Shown here piece by piece: positions 1 through 6,791 of a DNA stretch of 13,794 nt. The stretch is from Parachlorella kessleri (Eukaryota > Chlorophyta > Trebouxiophyceae > Chlorellales > Chlorellaceae): positions 1-13,794 of the forward strand of contig BBXU01002564.1 of the NCBI GenBank assembly GCA_001598975.1, given 5' to 3'. Position 1 is the stretch's first letter, and each line of letters opens with the position of its first letter. The notes under the pieces are model-generated. The model worked only from the letters and a program-made list of their open reading frames with translations, ran no database searches and was not told the DNA's origin. A program made the position numbers and the translations under genes.

Positions 1-92
1 GGGGGGGGCGCAAGTGGCAAGTTTGGGCCTGCCGGCATGAGATGTGCGTGGTGGATTTTGATATACTTTGCTGTGCATTTCCCTGGCTGCAG

Positions 93-161
93 CTGGTGGA
101 AGTGACTCCCAAGAGCGTCCGCGTGCGCAAGGACCCCAACTACAAGCCCCGCAGGAAGTGA
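93..161 (+). CDS. TypA: TypA/BipA translational GTPase, last exon (5' part outside window)
   Basis: Seen: after a pyrimidine-rich acceptor (ccctggctgcag, AG at 91-92) an open exon of 22 codons plus TGA reads LVEVTPKSVRVRK and ends in KPRRK. Known: the LVEVTP..IR.RK string is the conserved extreme C-terminus of TypA/BipA, a ribosome-associated GTPase of the EF-G family; land plants have a plastid form needed for chloroplast protein synthesis. Inferred: the gene runs in from the left and this is its final exon. Bases 1-92 are the end of its last intron and begin with a run of eight G. Only the tail is visible, so the G domain, any plastid transit peptide and the subcellular site cannot be checked. 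The basic ending after the conserved motif is typical of the variable tail of the family. Confidence rests on one short but distinctive motif. Confidence 0.72.
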   Translation: MVEVTPKSVRVRKDPNYKPRRK

Positions 162-674
162 GCAGCAAGGCCCTGCCGTCCTGAGCCCGGCTTGAGGCAA
201 GCTGGCGCAGCCTTTGCGCATGAGAGGCTGCTGCCGGGTCTCTTGCCAAGCCCACGTAGGCCCAGTTCCTGGTGTTGTCAGGTTTTTGAGGAGGGGCCAT
301 TGGCCACCTGCAATGGATGTGCGACCTTCTGTCCAGCGACACCTAGCCACTGACCTGTCCTGGGCACACAACAGATGCGCCTCACCTTGCTTGGTACCAC
401 GTGCTTTCTGGCCATTTCATTTGCTGCAAGCACTGCACTTGTTGGCTGCTTTGCCATTCTTTGTGTATGCTTTTGCCTACCTACCACGATACACATGGAT
501 GTGCTGCTGGTATTCTGCTGCCCTTGTATCCCTCTTCATATTTCATCTGACCTGCCCCAGTGCACTCCGTAGCTAGCTCGGTTATATATTATGTTTTGCA
601 TCCTTTTGCTGCTTGTGTTTGGGATAGCCCAAGACTTCAGGCCCGCCATTCCATTGAGAGCACTGCATCAACGC

Positions 675-679
675 TGTAA
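675..679 (+). terminator. UGUAA poly(A) signal for the TypA gene
   Basis: TGTAA on the plus strand 514 nt after the TypA stop codon; it is the first exact copy after that stop. UGUAA is the standard chlorophyte polyadenylation signal, normally 10-20 nt before the cleavage site, so the transcript would end near 690-700. A 3' UTR of about 0.5 kb is long but usual for green algae. A single pentamer can occur by chance. Confidence 0.45.
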
Positions 680-1000
680 CCGGGTGCAGCCCCAGGTTGA
701 GCCAACCCAAGTAGACATGCCTTACTATGTGGAGACGTGCTACCAAGTCATAAATTGGGGCCTTTCTCTGAGAGCGAGGCAGCACGGTTGCCTGGGTTGC
801 TGTTGCCACCTCACCTTGGGCACAGTTGAGGTGCTGACCATCCCTTGCACTTGCCGGCATAGCGCTGCATATTTTGCAGGCAGCACTGTGCACAGCTGTG
901 CACTCCACCGAACCGAATGTAGATACTCGAAGCCAGCTACTGGATTAGAGCTGAGGCAACTTGCTTGTGTGGTCTGCGTCTTGAGGACCTAGAGCACACT

Positions 1001-1055
1001 TGCATGCAGCTTGTCAGTACAGTGCGCCCCTCACTTTCTATCAGCACTCCCTGCC
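1001..1055 (+). repeat. Dispersed repeat, copy 1
   Basis: This 55-nt stretch aligns with 11352-11407 on the same strand: about 45 of 56 aligned positions match with one gap, and the longest exact block is tgtcagtacagt. Six of the ten substitutions are transitions, as in ageing repeat copies. Weak similarity may continue 15 nt further upstream; downstream flanks do not align. It lies about 230 nt before the sulfotransferase start codon. Confidence 0.5.
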
Positions 1056-1284
1056 GGGAAGTCCCTGCCACCAATAACATCCACAGAAGTAGCAGTGCCT
1101 CCACCCATGCCGTGCCCGCGGTAGATCCTGTCTACGGTTCATGAGTCCAAGCACGCATAGCAGGCAAATGTCAAGTTTTGCATCCAAGACGCATCCCATT
1201 GCTCCCGGTAGAGATAACCTCAGCAAGCCCCGAGTGGTAAATGCCAATTGGAGTTCGTGGTGGTGGACAGCAGGGCCGTTCAAT

Positions 1285-3677
1285 ATGAAGTTTGGCAGCC
1301 CCCGCGTCCACCGCCTTGTCCTCTTGACGGTGGCACTCGTGGCGGTCTCCTATATCCGAGTGGTGAGTGATTCGAGCACTTCGCCTGCTTTTCTCGGTTA
1401 GGGCACCAGACCTGACAGCCCACCATGTGCTTGCTAGTGCAGCAGCACCGGGCGGTTAACTCGCATGGGGACAACGAGAAGAGCCCAGCGGCCACGAGAA
1501 GGCTTGCACAGCGCTCAGGTAAGCATGTAGCAACTTGCAGCCCAGACCCCTTGCCCTGGACACGTTCCGCCGCTGCCAGCTAGTTCTCTCTCACATCTTT
1601 ACCTTCTTGCTTGTTGTACCCTTTGCAGCACTGGACCCTGTGGAGGCGGCCGTGGGGGTTGAGGCCCCTGTCCATGGCTTTGTCCACAAAGCCGGCATGA
1701 CAGCGCTGGCCAACTGGCACCCAGCGTACGTCCCGCTGCGCACCTCTCAATTCAAATCATGGCTGGAGCATAAGGGCAGTGTGCTTCAGGGCGCCGGGCC
1801 TGCGGGTCTTAATCTGCTGGGAGTCAAGCCTCCATATATCCTCCCATTCCATGACGGCCGCGGATGCAACATCTACTACAACGAGAGGTGGGTGGCAGGT
1901 TTTGGAGCAACATCTTGTAACCTGCTGAGCTGCATTTGAACAGCAAGGCAGAGCAGCTTGCAGCCAGGCCCACCACCTTCAACATTCTAGCAGGGGCAGC
2001 AGCTGGCCTGTGAGGCACTTGCACCCAAGGGGCAAGCATGGTGTAAGCCAATAGCGGCGGCGGCGGCGACTTCTGCACTGTTGTGTGTCGAGGCGAAGTC
2101 AAGGCAGCTACCATAGCAACCTCCTTGTCCGGTCCTTTGACTGCTCCCACCGACCCCTGCTGAGGCCCTGTGCAGGTACAAGGTCATCTTCCTGCGCACG
2201 CAGAAGGTTGCCAGTACCACCACCATGACCTTCTTTGGCGAGTGTGCCAAGGACCCCGCCACCGCCACCCAGCCCGACAGCCCCAGCTGCCTCAAGCCGC
2301 TGGACCTGGAGGACGCGCTTCAGCTGCAGCTGACGTGGAAGAACTACTTTGTGTTTGGGTGGACGCGCAACCCCTGGTCGCGCGCGGTGTCGTCCTACCA
2401 GTACCTGCTGCATGCGGTCAAGGACCGGCCACAATGCGACAAGGTGGACTGGGACACCTTCTGCGCCGACCCGCTGGTGTTTGGGGAGCTGTGCAAGGCG
2501 CAGCCGGACTGCTGCCCCATTTTCAACCACAACTTCATGTTCTTCCACGTGGTGAGTGGCGTGTGAGCCTGGCAGCGTGCCGTCACACTGGCGGTGCTGA
2601 TGGTCTTCCAAGTTTCAGGCGGCACAGGAAGGGCAAGGAAGGAGATGTCGTGAGGGGCAGGGGCGGCAATGCTGTTGGCCTGCAGAGCCTGCAGGCCCCT
2701 GAAGGAGCCACGCGCCTAGTAGGGAGGGAAGGGTGTTGAGCTGGGCTGGTTGTCGCTCCTTACGATGCTAGGGCGGCCTGGTATCAGTCTGAAGCGCTGG
2801 CCGGTCCTTGGTGCCTCTACCCTTGAGAAGTTGTGCCACAGTAAGGCAAATGCCACCTGACCATTTCATTTTTTAAGCTGGGCTCCTTCATTGCCCAACC
2901 CACCCATATCTGCTGCTGGGCCTGCAGAACGACCAGACAACCTGCCTCACCACAGATAGCGGCGAGTGGGCGGCCGACTTCATTGGCCGCTCTGAGCGCT
3001 TTGATGAGGACTTCCCAGTCATTGTGGCCGCAATCAACCAGAGGCTGGCGCCGGGGGTGGAGCCGCTGTCCATAAAGGCCAAGCCCCCCTCCCAGAATAC
3101 AAACGAGGTGCGGTGTAGTGATGAGCTGCAGCCGCGCCGCAAGTCGCCCGACAAGGACCCGGCCGGCGAGGCTACCAGCAGCAGTCAGCCAGTGGCGGCC
3201 CAGAACCAGACAAGCACTGACAGTGCAGCAGGGCAGGCCGCTGCCGCGGATACGCAGCCAGCCGGAGCTGTAGAAGCCCAGCAGAGCAAAAGCGGGGACG
3301 CTGCGGCCGCCACAGGGGCGGGCCAGGCAGCAGAGGCTGCTGCGGCAGGGGCCGTTGGGATTGAACCAGCGGCAGGGGCGCAGCAGGCTGAGCAGACGGC
3401 CGGCGCTGAGAGCCAGCAGGTGGCGCAGGAGGGGGGGCAGCAGGGAGGCGAGGGGCAGGGAGGGAAGCGGCGGCTGCTGTATGGAGCCCTGCCGGGGTTC
3501 CTGTTTGCAGCGGAGAACTACTGCGACAAGCGCAAGTTTTACATGGGGCAGCACGAGGCCTGCTTCCACCAGGTGGCCCGCTTCTACGGAGGGGACGTGC
3601 AGCGGCTGGGGTTCCAGCAGCTCTTGGCTGATGGCCAAGGGCGGGACACCGCCGCGCTGGCCGTGTCACAGCAGTGA
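1285..3677 (+). CDS. Membrane-anchored PAPS-dependent sulfotransferase (Sulfotransfer_2-like)
   Basis: Five exons: 1285-1362, 1443-1518, 1629-1887, 2176-2551, 2928-3677 (1539 nt, 512 aa); all introns GT-AG. Seen: a short basic N-terminus (MKFGSPRVHR) and one hydrophobic segment at residues 11-26, as in a type II Golgi protein; a stem; the 5'-phosphosulfate loop RTQKVASTTT (145-154); the 3'-phosphate motif RNPWSR..SS (202-211); then FIGRSERFDEDF and a Cys-containing C-terminus. Known: this motif pair defines carbohydrate sulfotransferases that move sulfate from PAPS to glycans. Inferred: it sulfates cell-wall or secreted polysaccharide in the Golgi. Odd: residues about 320-442 are an Ala/Gln/Gly-rich insert before the last conserved block (NYCDKRKFYMGQ). 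Start: 1285 has A at -3 and puts the anchor at the N-terminus; in-frame ATGs at 1141 and 1168 would add up to 48 residues, and the one at 1141 has a weak context. Acceptor substrate unknown. Confidence 0.85.
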
Positions 3678-3977
3678 AGATGGGGGTGTCGTCGCAGTCT
3701 GTAGGTGTCACTGCACGGTGCGTACCTTAGCTTCGGCCGTGCTCACCGGGGGACTAGCAGCACATCGGGCTTCCTGTCTACCTTGTGCGGATGACAGGCA
3801 TGTGCGGGCCAAGTTTTCTTAGGTGTCAGTGATGTAGACTAGGGGCAGGCAAAGGTGTAGCGGAAGGTTTGGCTGTGCGACTGCATGACTGCTCGAACCA
3901 GTAGGCCGTCTCACCATGTCTGACTCGGAGAAATGAGGCAGCCATGTTGCTTTTGTTGACATTGTCTTTTTTAGCAG

Positions 3978-4047
3978 AGCAGTGCTAGTGAGCAGTTTGT
4001 TCTAGGGCAGGGTTTGTCCCAGGGCAGGGTTGTAGCACTGCTAGTGA
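3978..4047. repeat. Nested short direct/inverted repeats
   Basis: agcagtgctagtga at 3978-3991 recurs with one mismatch at 4034-4047. The first nine bases of one are the reverse complement of the first nine of the other, so they can also pair as a stem. Between them agggcagggtt occurs twice (4004-4014 and 4021-4031), 17 nt apart start to start. The cluster lies about 300 nt after the sulfotransferase stop codon. Function unknown. Confidence 0.5.
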
Positions 4048-4734
4048 ACCGCGAACCCACTGACCTGAATGATCTACATTTGCTTTAAAATGCACAGCAG
4101 GGCCCCCAATCCGTTGACTCATCCGTGCCATGCTGACTTGTGATGCTAGGGTGGAGGCAAGCCGTGTGCAAAGCTAGTGTCAGGCAGGGCAGTTGCGCTT
4201 ACGTGCAGGCTGATGTCATCAGAAGGTACATGTCTTATTGTGTCATGCGGAATGAGTAATCAAACATGGTCCATTCAGGGGGGTGCATTCAAACTTCTAC
4301 ATAATACGGTCTGCAAGGTTGTTGCCATATACCTCAGGGCCACCAGCATGGCCACATTCTACCGTCTGGCCCCCGGTAGTGTGACAGAGCAAGTCTATCA
4401 GACTCTCTCGGTCAATCAAGGACCTTAGCTTGCACGGCCAAAACAAAGCCTACATAGGGGCCACTTTCATGTCAGCGCCCAGCTCAAAAGACTGCAGCAG
4501 TCCTGAAAGATTGGAACGTCACGCACACACCACCCTGTCGAAGTTCCAAACCACCACAGCAGTGCCACCGGCAGTCAACTCAAGGGGAGGCAGGTGGGGA
4601 CCCCTGGTCGTAGTCATAATACCCCAGCCTCCCCTCCTCCCCCTCGTCCTCTGTCCCTTTCCCTGTGACAGCAATACAAGGAACTGTTAGACTGGACCAC
4701 TTGCTTCTGATAGAAGCAGGGTCTTCTGGCAAAC

Positions 4735-4739
4735 TTACA
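4735..4739 (-). terminator. UGUAA poly(A) signal for XRCC4
   Basis: TTACA on the plus strand is TGTAA read on the minus strand, 68-72 nt after the proposed XRCC4 stop codon (4809-4807). Cleavage would fall near 4720. The signal supports the XRCC4 transcript ending here and argues against the open frame that continues unspliced to 4614. Confidence 0.5.
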
Positions 4740-4806
4740 AGCCCAAGCATTGCGCTGGGGCCCAGCAACTGCCTGGCCAACAAAGACAAGCTCTTCCATG
4801 TCCATG

Positions 4807-6491
4807 CTAGGCTGCAGGCACCATTGACAGTACGTTGCCAAGCCCACACCCCCAGTCACTGAGGCGACCCAGCCTGCAGTGGTTGACAAAGCCCTTGATG
4901 CCCACATGCCAGGAGCTTTCCAAAGGATGCAAGCAAGCCAAATCCCTCCCCAGCGGAAGTTGGTAGACAGACACGCCCGGTCACCTTGTAAGGCGGCTTC
5001 TGCCTCCTCCATTTCCTCGTCTCCATCGTCGGCAAGGGCCTCGTCACCGCCAGCTGCCGCTCCCTGCTTCCCAACCATCAGCAGGGCCAGAGTTTGTCAT
5101 GGCATATGCAAGAATCACTGGTGTGAGGGATGCCGCTTCTTCCACGAGCACGTCAGGCAACGGCTGATGGCAGCTTGGTACCTCTTCACTCCGACAAGGC
5201 TTGGCTGCCTGAGTTAGGGCAACTACCAATGGTCCAAGGTGCTCTTATGGCAGCCGGATGATGACTTACCAGCCCTAGTGTTCCTCCCGCTGCTACTGCT
5301 GCTGCGGTGGCCCCTGCCCGAAGCTCGTCTAGCTCCTTTTGCATCTCCCGCAGCTTTTGCTTCTTGGAGTTGAGCAGAGCAGCCACCTGCAACTTAACTC
5401 AACTGACTGCGTGAGTGAGGAGTAACACTACTCCACTAGGATTTTCAACCCGCTAAACATCTACAATATAACCGCCCCGCCCCAGCAGCTCTCACGTGCG
5501 GCTTGATGATCTGCCTAACCAACATTGAGGGGTTTATGCAGCTCTCACTTCAACCAACAGCAACCATGCATGCACGCCTCCCATTGCAGTCTCTTAAACC
5601 ACTTTCCTCTGGGCCACCCATCCCCACAGACCGCCAACACCACAAGTAGATCATCCACTAGCCTCCTCCCCACCTTCTGGCTGATCTCCCGTTCCTGCTG
5701 CTGCCTGTTGGTCACATACTCATCCACCAGCTTCTGGCTTTGCTCTGCCGCCCCTCGCCAGTCTCTACACTGCTGCTCCAACGCTTTGTTTGATGCGCGA
5801 GCGCTTTCCAAGTTTTGTAGGAGCGAGTCTAGCACGGCGGCAACATGGCGGCCGCTGTCGGCGCCTGCTGCCCGCAGCGGAACCAGGACCTTGAGAGTCA
5901 CCTCCTTGCCGTGCTTGGAGGACCACTTGGCCCAAAGTTCCTGGAAGGGCAATGCAATACATTCGTTGCTGGCGCATTCGGCTCTCCCAAGCACTGGATC
6001 TCTTCTGAGCCTGCTGGCCTGCTGAGAAAGCTGAGTAGCGCAACATACGGCCTTCTTGCGGACAACCTACCAGCTCCCCTGGTGTTTCAAAGTCTAGCTC
6101 GTAGCTGTAGGTTTCTGAGACAGGCAGCAAGTCTGTCAGAGCTTCCAGCACGTGACGCATGCGGTTGGACCTGTTGGCCGGCCGCAGCACCGAGGTGGTG
6201 ACACCTGCACTGCAAACCAAGGGTGGGCCTGGAAAAAAGTGTCGCAGCAGGCGGACATGACTGCAGGTCTTCTTTCGAATGTACTGAAACCGGCCACGAG
6301 GAACAACGCCTCGTACCTTGAGCTGTCCAAGCCTGTGCCCCGTCCGTGAGGACGATGTCAAAGGCACTTTCCTCGGTGTCTGCCCCTGGCGTGAGTGTGA
6401 CGAAAGCAAAGCATTCCTTGCCAGTCTCCCCGTCAACAATCTTTTTGCAGGAAGACTGCTGCGCTGCCTTGCCGTTGGACATGTCGGACAT
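4807..6491 (-). CDS. XRCC4: XRCC4, DNA ligase IV cofactor of non-homologous end joining
   Basis: Minus-strand exons: 6491-6317, 6204-6071, 5940-5674, 5386-5270, 5063-4985 and tentatively 4811-4807 (777 nt, 258 aa; plant XRCC4 is of similar length). Seen: FDIVLTDGAQAWTAQ (residues 44-58) matches the head-domain hallmark F.I.LTDG..AWTG; YSYELDF follows, then a long coiled coil (about 136-214) carrying CRDW and LLNSKKQKLREMQ, matching RDW and LNEKK.KIR of the ligase-binding stalk; then a very acidic tail (DEEMEEAEAAL). Known: XRCC4 dimers bind and stabilise DNA ligase IV and pair with XLF in double-strand break repair in the nucleus. Exons 1-4 join in frame with good splice sites. The last splice (donor GTGACC at 4984, acceptor CAG before 4811) gives only one more residue and is weak. 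Exon 2 could instead start at 6228, adding eight residues. The gene is divergent to TRM5. Confidence 0.85.
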
Positions 6492-6497
6492 TTACAT
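6492..6497 (-). promoter_or_regulatory. Minimal AUG-stop uORF abutting the XRCC4 start
   Basis: On the minus strand the bases just before the XRCC4 ATG (6491) read ATG TAA (6497-6492), so a start codon followed at once by a stop touches the main start. If the 5' leader includes it, ribosomes could initiate and terminate there, lowering XRCC4 output. The transcription start is unknown, and the main ATG could also be the one at codon 4. Confidence 0.4.
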
Positions 6498-6791
6498 ACG
6501 GTGTGATCCTATATATAAAGTTAAGGAGATCGGCATATTTTTCCAGTTTACGAATTGTGTCTTCTGCGAATTGCTGTTAAGCCAGGCTGTCCTCGTTCTC
6601 TCTGGCGCCCTTCGTGCTGTCCAAGCTGGTGGCCAGCTGGCACCACCACTCTCCCTTCAGTCCATCCATATGTGCATGAAAACTCTTGTATCTTAATTCA
6701 ATATAGGCGAGGCTGGGGCAGCAAGTGTATGCATCTCTGCATGCCTTAGCAGCACTCCTGTACTCGTCATGTTGGCAAGCATCGTGCTTTG
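6498..6791. other. Shared XRCC4/TRM5 divergent intergenic region
   Basis: About 300 bp separate the two start codons, so both promoters must lie here or inside the genes. A TATA box at 6510-6520 is the clearest element. If TRM5 is transcribed from about 30 nt after that box, its leader carries several upstream ATGs, including a short uORF that opens within atgtgcatgaaaact near 6670 and closes at a TAA near 6694. No other structure was recognised. Confidence 0.5.
6510..6520 (+). promoter_or_regulatory. TATA box, probably for TRM5
   Basis: TATATATAAAG on the plus strand is a near-consensus TATA box 272 nt before the first TRM5 ATG; initiation would be expected near 6540-6550. Read on the minus strand the TATA core is still present, but a start 25-30 nt away would fall on the XRCC4 ATG, so the TRM5 orientation is favoured. 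Confidence 0.45.

Larger units (their letters stand above)
162..1284. other. Intergenic: TypA 3' UTR and sulfotransferase 5' region
   Basis: No gene is supported here. The left part to about 690 should be the TypA 3' UTR; the right part should hold the sulfotransferase promoter and 5' UTR. Short open frames occur on both strands (for example 591-992 plus, 582-908 minus), but they overlap one another, lack recognisable motifs and have no splice-compatible partners. No clear TATA box was found near the downstream gene. A diverged repeat element lies at 1001-1055. Confidence 0.6.
3678..4806. other. Intergenic between convergent sulfotransferase and XRCC4
   Basis: This region holds both 3' UTRs. 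No exact TGTAA follows the sulfotransferase stop codon; TGTAG variants occur at 3700-3704, 3833-3837, 3856-3860 and 4032-4036, and one may serve. Frames such as 4177-4428 and 4430-4690 (plus) have no known motif and unremarkable composition, so no gene is called. A small cluster of direct and inverted repeats lies at 3978-4047. The right end, below 4807, is the likely XRCC4 3' UTR. Confidence 0.55.

Noticed and set aside
591..992. 133-codon plus-strand open frame with a hydrophobic start
   Set aside because: It has no family motif, overlaps an opposing frame of similar length, and lies across the probable TypA 3' UTR end and UGUAA signal.
3172..3711. Long minus-strand frames over the sulfotransferase last exon (up to 273 codons, 2817-3638)
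   Set aside because: They are shadows of the GC-rich Ala/Gln coding tract; the plus frame joins to conserved sulfotransferase sequence on both sides.
3870..3900. Minus-strand GGTTCGAGC resembling a tRNA T-loop/B box
   Set aside because: No acceptor stem, anticodon arm or A box could be assembled around it.
4004..4031. AGGGCAGGGTTT units that resemble degenerate plant-type telomere repeats
   Set aside because: Only two units, interrupted by GC and CCC; ordinary genes continue on both sides.
4177..4690. Two consecutive plus-strand open frames between the convergent genes
   Set aside because: No recognisable domain, no supporting splice logic, and they run against the XRCC4 3' end.
5941..6031. 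Earlier acceptors for XRCC4 exon 3 that would add up to about 30 residues (QASRLRRDP...)
   Set aside because: The acceptor at 5942-5941 has a better pyrimidine tract and gives a head-domain length that matches known XRCC4; earlier ones would leave an intron of only about 50 nt.
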